Below are positions 8,750 through 15,706 of a stretch of DNA of 15,706 bases, one piece after another. The notes below the pieces were generated by a model. The model made no database searches. It worked only from the letters and a program-made list of their open reading frames with translations, and was not told where the DNA came from. The stretch is from assembly GCA_017420825.1 (NCBI GenBank), contig JAFQNU010000205.1, positions 1 through 15,706 of the forward strand, read 5' to 3'. Positions within the stretch are counted from its first letter, which is position 1. Every line of letters begins with the position of its first letter. The DNA comes from Clostridia bacterium (lineage in GTDB: Bacteria; Bacillota; Clostridia; UBA1381). The translations under genes and the position numbers were made by a program.

Positions 8750-9805
8750 TTAATTAATATCTTCTATGACCTTGTTACATAATTTTTCAACCCTGCCAAA
8801 ATCCATATAAGGTATATAATACTCCTCAAGCTTATCATGAAGCTCTTTAGCACATTTCATCATTTTTTCTGCCCCATCAAGCAACAGATTATACTGTTCA
8901 ATATCTGAGAATAAATCATATTCCCTGTTTGTCTGGTTACCAAGCTCTATAATATGTGACTCAATACTCCTGTCAGACTTATGATAATCATTTTCAAGAG
9001 TAAATAATATACCATTTGCATATATATGCTCAATTTTTTTATCAGGAGACATCGGACAATAAAAAGTGCGTATATCTTCACCCTTCTCCCTTAACATCTG
9101 TGCAAGGCCATTCATAAATAAGCCTGCCGTCTTTTGACAGTTCGATTTGATTTTGTACACAATATCAGAATTTTCACAAAATGTATTAATATAATTCATT
9201 CTGCCAAGCGGTGTAATTGCACTCAAAAATGCTCTGCGTTCATTTCCGATTTTTGTACCGGCTCTGACGGTCACATTTCTTTTTATTTTCTCAAGCTCAT
9301 ATTTTATTTGTTTCATACTGTCATTTCCTACATCTCCATACCAAATCTGCATTTGCAAAGACTTAGCCACCGACATATATCTGTATGCCCGTGCAAAATA
9401 CGATGAAATTTGCTCTCCCGTTTCTATTATTTCTTTCTTATGCTTTTTTATTTTTTCCTTATCCCAACATTCACCAAGATTTATTATTTCATCAACCGCA
9501 CCAGGACACTTAGGATCAACAATATGCGGCGAAGTACCATCAAGAATTAAAAAGCCTTTTTCTCGCGAGCAAACACCATCGAGTGAATTTGGATCTGATG
9601 AGCAATGCAAAAGCTCTGTATCATAGCCGAGTGAATTAATATGTTTTGCAATTTTTTTCATAAAGGTAGATTTTCCTGTTCCCGGACCTCCTTTTAAAAC
9701 AATTATCCTCTGTGCCTCATGACTCTTTAAGATATCATCATAATAAGAAAAAAATCCCTCGGGCGTGTTAGCTCCCGGAAAATACTCTAAAACTGACACG
9801 TTCAC
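8750..9805 (-). CDS. P-loop ATPase of PRK06851 type with degenerate second half
   Basis: 351 residues. I prefer the GTG at 9805, because AAAGGGG (9811-9817) is 5 nt upstream. A longer in-frame TTG start at 9871 lies upstream of the promoter candidate and has no ribosome site. Residues 39-47 are a Walker A motif (GGPGTGKST) and FLILDG (85-90) fits Walker B. HCSSDPNSLDGV (67-78) and SPHIVDPKCPGAVDEIINLG match a clostridial ATPase family of unknown function that I know as PRK06851. Members normally carry two related NTPase halves. Here the second half still shows YCPMSPDKKIEHI (about 249-261), echoing the first, but at the P-loop position it reads IKSNCQKTAG (219-228): the glycines are gone and only the K-T pair remains. 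It is divergent from the 54-residue gene. The biological role is unknown. Confidence 0.82.
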   Translation of the reverse strand: MNVSVLEYFPGANTPEGFFSYYDDILKSHEAQRIIVLKGGPGTGKSTFMKKIAKHINSLGYDTELLHCSSDPNSLDGVCSREKGFLILDGTSPHIVDPKCPGAVDEIINLGECWDKEKIKKHKKEIIETGEQISSYFARAYRYMSVAKSLQMQIWYGDVGNDSMKQIKYELEKIKRNVTVRAGTKIGNERRAFLSAITPLGRMNYINTFCENSDIVYKIKSNCQKTAGLFMNGLAQMLREKGEDIRTFYCPMSPDKKIEHIYANGILFTLENDYHKSDRSIESHIIELGNQTNREYDLFSDIEQYNLLLDGAEKMMKCAKELHDKLEEYYIPYMDFGRVEKLCNKVIEDIN

Positions 9806-9832
9806 ATCAACCCCTTTATTTAATTCATAAAT

Positions 9833-9861
9833 ATTATATGCCTGCGTTGAAAATATATGAA
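9833..9861 (-). promoter_or_regulatory. Candidate promoter of the P-loop ATPase gene
   Basis: On the minus strand, TTCATA (9856-9861), a 17-bp spacer and TATAAT (9833-9838). Transcription would start near 9826, giving a leader of about 20 nt before the GTG at 9805 and excluding the TTG at 9871 as a start. The -35 matches consensus at four of six positions. Confidence 0.45.
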
Positions 9862-9897
9862 ACAAAACCAATCAGGAAAATATTTCAGTCGGAAATT

Positions 9898-9927
9898 TTG
9901 TTTATCAATTTCAAAATAGCTTAAAAT
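9898..9927 (+). promoter_or_regulatory. Candidate promoter of the 54-residue gene
   Basis: TTGTTT (9898-9903), an 18-bp spacer and TAAAAT (9922-9927) on the plus strand, about 23 nt upstream of the ATG at 9951. The match is moderate in an AT-rich region. It supports independent transcription of the only plus-strand gene here. Confidence 0.4.
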
Positions 9928-9950
9928 ATTAAACAAAAGGAGATGTTTGT

Positions 9951-10115
9951 ATGCACAACAGTGTAAATTTTATAAGGAGCACCGATTTTTCAGGTTTACT
10001 TCAAAAAATGTCAATAGAAAATATACGTTTAAATCCGCTATATGAAAAGGCTTATCTGGACAGAAATGAAATGCCTGCAAGCGAATACTGCCTCAATACA
10101 ACCACATGGGATTAA
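9951..10115 (+). CDS. Small protein of 54 residues, unknown function
   Basis: I found this by reading the gap between the ATPase and the phosphate transporter. ATG at 9951, with AAAGGAG ending 8 nt before it (an excellent site), 54 codons, TAA at 10113-10115, and a strong hairpin 6 nt later. A promoter candidate precedes it. The product begins MHNSVNFIRSTDFSGLLQKM and ends ASEYCLNTTTWD. It has one cysteine (Cys47), many Asn, Glu and Tyr residues, no signal peptide and no membrane segment, so it is probably a cytosolic soluble or largely disordered peptide. It is the only plus-strand gene in the window and is transcribed away from the ATPase. I recognise no family. A modified-peptide precursor is possible, but no modifying enzyme is visible nearby. 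The gene signals are convincing; the function is open. Confidence 0.7.
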   Translation: MHNSVNFIRSTDFSGLLQKMSIENIRLNPLYEKAYLDRNEMPASEYCLNTTTWD

Positions 10116-10121
10116 AAGTTC

Positions 10122-10155
10122 GAGGGGCGGTTTCAAAACCGTCCCTCAAATTTTA
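10122..10155. terminator. Bidirectional hairpin terminator between converging genes
   Basis: GAGGGGCGGTTT (10122-10133) and AAACCGTCCCTC (10136-10147) form a 12-bp stem with one G-T wobble and a two-base spacer. On the plus strand it is followed by AAATTTTAT; on the minus strand, by GAACTTTTAAT. It lies 6 nt after the 54-residue gene and 5 nt after the end of the phosphate transporter gene, so it can serve both. The GC-rich GGGACGG palindrome stands out against the local base composition. Confidence 0.7.
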
Positions 10156-11889
10156 TAACGCATACTTCTTTTGATACTCATCGAATTTATTATTAAATAC
10201 TGAATCTTTAATACGCTTAGTATAATCGTGCATCATAAGCTCATCATTTTCGATTTCTATAACACAACCGCCAATATTTGAACAGTGGTCTGCAATTCTT
10301 TCAAGATATGTTATTATATCCGAGAATACAAATCCGACTTCTATTGTACACTGTCCCTGTTGTAACCTTGCTACATGACGTTTTTTAAGCTCTGTTCTCA
10401 TTCCGTCTATGACCTGTTCAAGCGGTTCTATTTCAGCAGCTATTTGTGTGTCGTTTCTCTCAAAGCATTTTAACGACTTATCAAGTATTTCCGAAACTGC
10501 CGAAACCATTGTCTTTAATTCCTGTTCTCCCTGTTCGGAAAACACAATTTTCTTCTCATACTTTTCCCTTGCTGACTTTGCTATATTTACAGCATGGTCT
10601 GAAAGTCTTTCAAAATCACCTATAAGATGTAATAGCTCTGTCACCTCATTACCATCCTTGGCGTTCACGTTTTTACCCGTAAGTCTTACAAGATATGTTC
10701 CTATCGCATCCTCATACTTATCAACTCTGCTCTCCTCATCATGAATTTCATCCAATATTTTTTCATCATAAGCTGTAAGCAGTCCAAATGATTTCTTCAA
10801 AGACTCCACACTTAACTGTGCCATTGCTTTTGCAACATTCTTACATCTTTCAATTGCAACGGTAGGAGTTGCAAGAAGTCGTTCATCAAGCAACTGATTT
10901 TTGTCCCTTTCCTGCTTGTCCGGTACTGTTTTGATTGCAAGCTTTTCCAAAAAACCTGTAAAGGGAAGTAAAATTGATGTACACAAGATGTTAAAGGTTG
11001 AATGCGCTACTGCAATTGTAAGCTGATTTGCATTCGTATTTATAAATTCAAAACGAAATATTGCGTTTAGTGCGTAAAAGAGAATGAGTATTGCAAAGGT
11101 TCCGATTATATTAAAATACAAATGTACCATTGCCGCTCTTCTTGCGTTTGTGTTTGCTCCCACAGATGACAGTAATGCTGTAACACAGGTTCCTATATTC
11201 TGTCCCATTATAATAGGAATTGTACTACCCACTGTAACCATACCGGTTGCCGACAATGCCTGCAAAATTCCGACAGATGCAGACGAGCTTTGAATAATTG
11301 CTGTCACAAGCGCTCCTACAATTACACCCAGAATAGGATTTGAGAACATTAAAAATATATTCCTGAATGCATCTATCTCTGCCAACGGCTTAACCGCCGC
11401 AGACATTGAATCCATACCAAACATAAGAACCGAAAATCCCAGCAATATTAATCCTATGTCTTTCTTACGTTCATTTTTAATGAACATATATAGTATAACA
11501 CCAATAACCGCTAAAATAGGTGTAAATGATGTCGGCTTTAGCATTGTAATAAAGAAATTATCACCGCTTATACCTGTTAAGCTTAAAATCCAAGCCGTTA
11601 CTGTTGTTCCGATATTTGCACCCATTATAACACTGATTGCCTGTTTGAGCGCCATAATTCCCGAATTAACAAAGCCTACAACCATTACAGTTGTTGCCGA
11701 TGAGCTTTGAATAACAGCTGTAACACCTATACCTAAAAGCAAGCCTCTCAATCTGCTTGATGTAAGAGTTTCAAGAATACCTTTTAATTTATTACCTGCA
11801 CTTTTCTCCAATGCCTCACCCATTAAGTTCATTCCGAACAGGAACAAGGCAAGACCTCCTGCCAATGATAATACATTTGTAAAATCCAT
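10153..11889 (-). CDS. Na+/phosphate cotransporter with C-terminal PhoU-like domain (NptA/PNaS family)
   Basis: 578 residues. The ATG at 11889 has AAAGGAG 8 nt upstream. About 1-325 is hydrophobic, with the inverted-repeat core of the Na/Pi-cotransporter II family. QSSSA occurs twice (61-65 and 200-204), each followed by a matching glycine-rich segment (GANIGTTVTAW at 90-100, GQNIGTCVTALL at 229-240). These residues form the phosphate and sodium site in the family. About 345-560 is a helical cytoplasmic PhoU-like domain (for example LLHLIGDFERLSDHAVNIAKSA and DIITYLERIADHCSNIGG, with the E/D-R-x-x-D metal-binding style). The length is normal for the bacterial fusion form. It imports phosphate using the sodium gradient. 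It is a single-gene unit between two terminators, with its own promoter candidate and a possible PhoP box. Confidence 0.95.
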   Translation of the reverse strand: MDFTNVLSLAGGLALFLFGMNLMGEALEKSAGNKLKGILETLTSSRLRGLLLGIGVTAVIQSSSATTVMVVGFVNSGIMALKQAISVIMGANIGTTVTAWILSLTGISGDNFFITMLKPTSFTPILAVIGVILYMFIKNERKKDIGLILLGFSVLMFGMDSMSAAVKPLAEIDAFRNIFLMFSNPILGVIVGALVTAIIQSSSASVGILQALSATGMVTVGSTIPIIMGQNIGTCVTALLSSVGANTNARRAAMVHLYFNIIGTFAILILFYALNAIFRFEFINTNANQLTIAVAHSTFNILCTSILLPFTGFLEKLAIKTVPDKQERDKNQLLDERLLATPTVAIERCKNVAKAMAQLSVESLKKSFGLLTAYDEKILDEIHDEESRVDKYEDAIGTYLVRLTGKNVNAKDGNEVTELLHLIGDFERLSDHAVNIAKSAREKYEKKIVFSEQGEQELKTMVSAVSEILDKSLKCFERNDTQIAAEIEPLEQVIDGMRTELKKRHVARLQQGQCTIEVGFVFSDIITYLERIADHCSNIGGCVIEIENDELMMHDYTKRIKDSVFNNKFDEYQKKYAL

Positions 11890-11922
11890 ATACGTTTCTC
11901 CTTTTGTATTTAGTATACACTC

Positions 11923-11951
11923 ATATTATCATCATTTTTTTCATTCTTCAA
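11923..11951 (-). promoter_or_regulatory. Candidate promoter of the Na+/phosphate cotransporter gene
   Basis: On the minus strand, TTGAAG (11946-11951), a 17-bp spacer and TAATAT (11923-11928), about 34 nt upstream of the ATG. A TATACT at 11912-11917 is an alternative -10 but has no -35. The call is modest because the region is AT-rich. Confidence 0.4.
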
Positions 11952-11960
11952 TCATGTGAC

Positions 11961-11988
11961 GGTAAAATGTTTGTAAAAAATAAGTAAA
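11961..11988 (-). promoter_or_regulatory. Three TTTAC-type hexamers at 11-bp spacing, PhoP-box-like
   Basis: Read on the minus strand: TTTACT (11983-11988), TTTACA (11972-11977) and TTTACC (11961-11966), each separated by exactly 5 bp. The PhoP box of low-GC Gram-positives is made of TT(A/C/T)ACA-like repeats separated by about 5 bp, and a phosphate transporter gene follows. The block ends 9 bp upstream of the -35 candidate. The distal hexamer overlaps the stem and tail of the thiN terminator, which lowers confidence. Confidence 0.35.
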
Positions 11989-12016
11989 GCCAAATCCTCT
12001 AATGTGATTTGGCTTT
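11975..12016 (-). terminator. Intrinsic terminator of the rsgA-rpe-thiN operon
   Basis: A perfect 11-bp stem: AAAGCCAAATC (minus reading, 12006-12016) pairs with GATTTGGCTTT (11986-11996), with a 9-base loop. A tail containing TATTTTTTA follows at 11982-11974. It begins 5 nt beyond the thiN stop codon. Confidence 0.88.
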
Positions 12017-12021
12017 ATCTG

Positions 12022-12639
12022 TCAATCGCTTGTTTTAACTATTATTCCTGTACCTGATGCAATGTTTATAGTACACTTACCCGATGTCATGACATTACTA
12101 ATTCCTCTGCTTTCCCCGAAAATAAGTGTCTCATTATTAAGAGGATAATCAAGACCGTTTGTTGTTATTCCACACATATTCTGCCCGACAGGAATAATTG
12201 AAACTATGTCTCCTTTTTCACCGTAAATTGTATTTTCACGTTCTGCATAAATTATTTCATTATGCTCATCAACAATTTTTCCCTTTTTCCCTGCCTCATA
12301 AATCTGTTTTAAGAGAAATATATTGTTAATACTGTGGTCTACTCTTGTTCCTGTAAAACCAAGCATCAAAATTTCATCAAAGTCCTTTAACAGAATATAT
12401 TTTACACACACTTCGGAGTCTGTAAAATCTTTTCTGATCGGAAGATTTATAACCTCACCGTCATAGTCACACTCACCGATTGAATCCATATCACCAATTA
12501 CAACTTCAGGACGTATTCCAAGTGCCTTTGCATGGCGGTAGCCACCGTCTGCACATATAACATAATCGTTTTTTCTTATTTTACCGCCAATATAACCATA
12601 ATCGTTTATTATTCCGTTGCCTATTATGACTGCTCTCAT
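12022..12639 (-). CDS. thiN: Thiamine pyrophosphokinase
   Basis: 205 residues, the usual length. It transfers pyrophosphate from ATP to thiamine to make thiamine diphosphate, the cofactor of transketolase and pyruvate-processing enzymes. Family motifs in order: ICADGG (28-33), IGDMDSI (48-54), KDFTDSE (70-76), GFTGTRVDHSINN (94-106), and a C-terminal substrate-binding part with LDYPLNNETLIFGESRGISN. The ATG at 12639 overlaps the rpe stop codon as ATGA, with GGAGGTAAT just upstream, so the two are translationally coupled. It is the last gene of the operon before a strong terminator. I see no thiamine riboswitch; its internal position suggests it is expressed together with rsgA and rpe. Confidence 0.96.
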   Translation of the reverse strand: MRAVIIGNGIINDYGYIGGKIRKNDYVICADGGYRHAKALGIRPEVVIGDMDSIGECDYDGEVINLPIRKDFTDSEVCVKYILLKDFDEILMLGFTGTRVDHSINNIFLLKQIYEAGKKGKIVDEHNEIIYAERENTIYGEKGDIVSIIPVGQNMCGITTNGLDYPLNNETLIFGESRGISNVMTSGKCTINIASGTGIIVKTSD

Positions 12640-13286
12640 ATATTACCTCCGTTGCCTATTTTGATAAGCTCCCTTGTTGAGCCTTCTATATCATCATTAA
12701 ATACTGCCGAGCCTGCAACTATAATGTTAGCGCCCAAGTCACAAACCTTTCTTATATTTTCTGAATTAACTCCGCCGTCAACCTCAATATTAAAGTCATT
12801 TCCAAGCTTTTCTCTCAAAAAGCTGATTTTTTCATTGACATCTTCTATATACTTCTGACCGCCATAACCGGGGTGAACACTCATAACCAAAATCATATCC
12901 ACATCATTTACATAGGGCATAATTTTTTCAACATCAGTTTCGGGGTTTAGTGCCAGTCCTGCCTTTATTCCAAAAGAATGTATCAACTCAATACACTCGG
13001 CTATTTTCTCTGTTGCCTCAACGTGAACAGTGACGGAATCCGCTCCTGCCTTTACAAATTCCTCTATGTATCTTTGCGGTTCGGTTATCATAAGGTGAAC
13101 GTCAAAAAACAGCTTTGACTGATTTCTTACCGATTTATAAACACATGCACCAAAACTTATGTTAGGCACAAAAATTCCGTCCATTACATCTATATGGAGC
13201 CATTTTGCCCCTGCTCTTTCTGTCCTTTCCACACATTCTCCAAGCTTTGAAAAGTCTGCCGATAAAATTGATGGTGCTAAAATCAT
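12636..13286 (-). CDS. rpe: Ribulose-5-phosphate 3-epimerase
   Basis: 216 residues. It interconverts ribulose-5-phosphate and xylulose-5-phosphate in the pentose phosphate pathway, in the cytosol, as a metal-dependent TIM barrel. I start it at the ATG at 13286, because AAAGGAAG lies 6 nt before it and MILAPSILSADFSKLG matches the family N-terminus. In-frame ATGs at 13307 (overlapping the rsgA stop as ATGA) and 13319 would add 7 to 11 residues not typical of the family. Metal and catalytic residues are visible: His32 and Asp34 (WLHIDVMDG), His64 (FDVHLM) and Asp170 (IEVDGG). The phosphate loop MSVHPGYGGQ has His where Asn is common. It lies 17 nt after rsgA and overlaps thiN by 4 bp, a conserved arrangement in Firmicutes. 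Confidence 0.96.
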   Translation of the reverse strand: MILAPSILSADFSKLGECVERTERAGAKWLHIDVMDGIFVPNISFGACVYKSVRNQSKLFFDVHLMITEPQRYIEEFVKAGADSVTVHVEATEKIAECIELIHSFGIKAGLALNPETDVEKIMPYVNDVDMILVMSVHPGYGGQKYIEDVNEKISFLREKLGNDFNIEVDGGVNSENIRKVCDLGANIIVAGSAVFNDDIEGSTRELIKIGNGGNI

Positions 13287-13303
13287 ATTATTCTTCCTTT
13301 CTG

Positions 13304-14170
13304 TCATTTGTTTTCCCAATCCTTAAACTGTTTTAAAATTTCATGTATAGCACAGTAGTTTTCGTACCTTACCTGTGAAATCAAGCCGTTTGACAAAGCT
13401 TCTTTTACTGCACAGCCCGGCTCATTTATGTGTACACAGTCCGCAAACCGACATTTTCCTGTATATTCATTCATTTCAGGGTAAAAGCTGTCAAGGGAGT
13501 CGGTTTTCAATGCATCATTCTCAAATGAGCTAAAGCCAGGAGTATCAAAAACATAACCTCCGTCCTTTAATTCAAACAGCTCAACGTGACGTGTTGTGTG
13601 TCTGCCCCTGTTTATTCTGCTGATTTCGCCTGTTTCAAGGTCATCTTCAACAAGAAGATTTAAAAGACTTGATTTTCCTACCCCTGAAAGACCTGCAAAA
13701 GCACTTGTTTTATTTTTCAAAAAATCTCTTAACTCATCAATGCCCGTATTATCAACACTGCATACCTCAAATATTTTATAACCTGTTTTTTCATATATTT
13801 TTTTGATATCATCACCATTATCTAAATCTGTTTTTGTAATACAGATTACAGGATTTATATTTTTAGTAAGTGCCATTAGTATTATTTTGTCAGCAAGAAG
13901 ATAGTCAGGCTCAGGATTTTTTGCCGCCATTACAACTATAACCGTGTCAATATTAGCAACAGGCGGACGTATTAAAGAAGATTTTCTTTCAAAAATCTTA
14001 TCTATACTTCCTGTGGTTTCGGTAAGAATTTCAATCTCCACCCTGTCCCCTATCATGGGTTTGATTTTGTCCTTTCTGAAAATCCCCCTCGCCTTGCATT
14101 CATAAATACAGCTATTTTCAGCCTTCACAAAATAATTTCCGCCTACACCCTTTATAATAGTACCAACCAA
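13304..14170 (-). CDS. rsgA: Small-ribosomal-subunit biogenesis GTPase RsgA
   Basis: 288 residues. It binds the maturing 30S subunit and uses GTP hydrolysis to check late assembly. The order is that of a circularly permuted GTPase: an N-terminal OB-fold (about 1-65), NPEPDY, then G4 TKTD (112-115), the G5-like CSVD, G1 GLSGVGKSS (160-168), G2 RGRHTTRH (188-195) and G3 DTPG (209-212). A C-terminal zinc motif follows: Cys240, Cys245, His247 and Cys253. The start is TTG at 14170. No ATG fits this frame, and the protein then begins MVGTIIKGVGGNY, as family members do. AAAGG is 12 nt upstream, rather distant, so initiation may be weak. It starts 16 nt after the TPR gene and ends 17 nt before rpe. 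Confidence 0.95.
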   Translation of the reverse strand: MVGTIIKGVGGNYFVKAENSCIYECKARGIFRKDKIKPMIGDRVEIEILTETTGSIDKIFERKSSLIRPPVANIDTVIVVMAAKNPEPDYLLADKIILMALTKNINPVICITKTDLDNGDDIKKIYEKTGYKIFEVCSVDNTGIDELRDFLKNKTSAFAGLSGVGKSSLLNLLVEDDLETGEISRINRGRHTTRHVELFELKDGGYVFDTPGFSSFENDALKTDSLDSFYPEMNEYTGKCRFADCVHINEPGCAVKEALSNGLISQVRYENYCAIHEILKQFKDWENK

Positions 14171-14186
14171 ACAAAAATCATACCTT

Positions 14187-15695
14187 TCAAATTTGTAATT
14201 CCTTTAACATTTCTGCACACATTTTTATGCCCTGCTCGTTATTTGCAGCAGTAAACTGGTTGTTCATAAGGTTTATAACGCTTACACTAAGCTCCTTTGC
14301 ACCCCATGCAATGCCATTTTTAATAAGAATTTCTCTTACCTTTTCTGTTGGCATTTCTTCAAAATCCTCACCTGATGCCGTTTTAACTGCTTCAACACAC
14401 TCATTAAATGCCTTATCATCTGAATCAAAGCATCTTCCTGCACACAAAAGTGCCCAAGCAAGCTCAAACTCCTTTATTTCACAGTAATAATGTGCATAAT
14501 ATCTGTAAATTCTTGCAATATCCGCCTTTTTATAGGCACATACATGAGCTTTTTTTACAGTTGCAAGATATGACTTTAAAAATCTGTTTCCTTTATATGC
14601 ATCGGCAAGAGCAAACATAATCTGAACATTTACAGGATTTGCCTCTGCTGCCTTTAGCATAATTTCAATTGCCTCATCGTACTTTTTTTCTTCAAGCATC
14701 ATAGCACCTAATATCAGATATGCACCTGCCATATCAACCTGCATAGCCTCAAGCTGTTTTTTCTCACCCGTCTCGTGATTTACAGGGTGATAAAGATTTG
14801 CATAGAGTAACACCTCATAGGTATTTCTGAAGCAATGATACATCTTCTCATTACTGTTAATATATTGCGGTGCCTCGGTAATAATTATCTGTTTTATAAG
14901 CTTTAGGGCTTCGTCCCGCTTACCCTCCTGCTTTAATTTTTGAGTATGCATAAGAGCATTCATAAATACCGCACTGTGTTGCTTTATTTCCTGCGGGTCT
15001 GTGGGCAAAGCCTTTTTAGCAACAGGAGCAGATAACATAAGCTTATCAAGCACATCCGAAAACTTTTCCTGTTTTATTTCTTCATCTTCCACTAAATTTA
15101 TAAGCTTTTCTTCAATGTCATCACCGACAACTCCCAAATCCTCACGTTCGGAATCAATATGCGAAAAGAGTCTGTATAACCCATCAGGGCAAAGCTCCTC
15201 ACTCACCCATGCAACCTTAGTAAAGCTTTCGTTATATATAATGTATGCACTTTTAGCTAACTGCACAGCAATATTCTTTTGCGGCATATCTATTTTAACA
15301 GCCTGTGCACCGCCAATCTTATATGGCTTACTCACAGTAAAATCATCATCTGAATAAGGACATTCCTTTTTTTGCTGTGCGTATAGATTTTTGTAAAAGT
15401 TATTAATATACTTCCCCTTTTCAGCTATTATTGAGGTTGTTATATATATAGGGTCTGTATTCAGCTTCATCGGTATAATCTGTTTTTCAACAATAAAACG
15501 GATTTGTGCATCAAGAGGTGCAGTTTGAGGTTTTTCCTTTTTTCCCTCTTGTTCGTTATCTTTTGCCTCCTCCGTCACAGGTATCTGCTCAATACCTGTT
15601 GAGCTTTCTTCTCTTGTTTTTTTTCTTTTATTTATTATCAAAACAGTGGCAATCACAACGACTGCAACTATTGTGCCTATTAGAATATATTCCAT
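14187..15695 (-). CDS. Membrane-anchored TPR protein of unknown function
   Basis: 502 residues from the ATG at 15695, with GGAAG about 4 nt upstream. The frame stays open to the window edge 11 bases away, so a slightly longer start cannot be excluded. One membrane helix at about 5-22 is followed by KRKK, which predicts an N-out, C-in anchor with a cytoplasmic body. About 30-62 is charged and disordered. About 63-190 is a mixed alpha/beta region of no family I know. About 245-430 contains TPR-like helix pairs, clearest at 322-360 (AGAYLILGAMMLEEKKYDEA, then KAAEANP) and 393-426 (ARIYRYYAHYY, then EFELAWALLCAGRC). TPRs bind partner proteins. The gene lies directly before rsgA, a position where many Firmicutes have the PrkC kinase and PrpC phosphatase genes; those could lie just outside the window. 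A link to that signalling is conjecture. Confidence 0.8.
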   Translation of the reverse strand: MEYILIGTIVAVVVIATVLIINKRKKTREESSTGIEQIPVTEEAKDNEQEGKKEKPQTAPLDAQIRFIVEKQIIPMKLNTDPIYITTSIIAEKGKYINNFYKNLYAQQKKECPYSDDDFTVSKPYKIGGAQAVKIDMPQKNIAVQLAKSAYIIYNESFTKVAWVSEELCPDGLYRLFSHIDSEREDLGVVGDDIEEKLINLVEDEEIKQEKFSDVLDKLMLSAPVAKKALPTDPQEIKQHSAVFMNALMHTQKLKQEGKRDEALKLIKQIIITEAPQYINSNEKMYHCFRNTYEVLLYANLYHPVNHETGEKKQLEAMQVDMAGAYLILGAMMLEEKKYDEAIEIMLKAAEANPVNVQIMFALADAYKGNRFLKSYLATVKKAHVCAYKKADIARIYRYYAHYYCEIKEFELAWALLCAGRCFDSDDKAFNECVEAVKTASGEDFEEMPTEKVREILIKNGIAWGAKELSVSVINLMNNQFTAANNEQGIKMCAEMLKELQI

Positions 15696-15706
15696 ATTTC
15701 TTCCAT

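Noticed and set aside
9806..9871. Longer N-terminus of the P-loop ATPase from a TTG at 9871
   Set aside because: No ribosome site precedes it, it lies upstream of the promoter candidate, and the family-like sequence begins after the GTG at 9805, which has AAAGGGG.
11890..12021. A thiamine (TPP) riboswitch linked to thiN
   Set aside because: thiN is internal to an operon with a 4-bp overlap to rpe, and the nearby hairpin is downstream of thiN with a U-tract, so it is a terminator.
13287..13319. Longer rpe start at 13319 or 13307
   Set aside because: The best ribosome site and the conserved family N-terminus both point to the ATG at 13286. The ATGA overlap at 13307 leaves some doubt.

Overview
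The window reads as AT-rich DNA from a low-GC Gram-positive bacterium (Firmicutes, most likely a gut-type Clostridia member). The reasons are the AGGAGG-type ribosome sites, the S-layer homology (SLH) proteins, the rsgA-rpe-thiN cluster and the bacterial intrinsic terminators. I cannot name the species. The SLH-linked polysaccharide-degrading theme recalls pectin- or fibre-degrading gut Clostridia, but that is inference. All genes but one lie on the minus strand, and no gap between genes exceeds 300 bases. I saw no rRNA, tRNA, CRISPR array, insertion sequence or prophage gene.

Right part (about 15700 down to 12000, minus strand): a housekeeping operon. It encodes a membrane-anchored TPR protein of unknown role, the ribosome-assembly GTPase RsgA, ribulose-5-phosphate 3-epimerase (rpe) and thiamine pyrophosphokinase (thiN). 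The genes are tightly spaced and end at a strong terminator (stem at 11986-12016). Next is a stand-alone Na+/phosphate cotransporter with a C-terminal PhoU-like domain. It has a promoter candidate and three hexamers at 11-bp spacing that resemble a PhoP box.

Middle part (10150 down to 8700): a 54-codon plus-strand gene with its own ribosome site, promoter candidate and hairpin terminator. It is divergent from a poorly characterised P-loop ATPase of the PRK06851 type, whose second nucleotide-binding half appears to have lost its P-loop glycines.

Left part (8550 down to 1, minus strand): a cell-surface carbohydrate locus. An AraC-family regulator with its own promoter and terminator lies upstream of a three-gene operon. 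The operon encodes two secreted SLH proteins of unknown function (875 and 554 residues) and a large secreted protein with a carbohydrate-binding-like module, three SLH repeats and a right-handed beta-helix resembling GH141 glycosidases. That last gene runs off the left edge. A perfect 10-bp direct repeat, spaced 32 bp, lies just upstream of the operon's -10 candidates and is a plausible operator for the neighbouring AraC protein. My working model is that the regulator senses a sugar and switches on a set of S-layer-anchored proteins that bind and cleave a plant or host polysaccharide.
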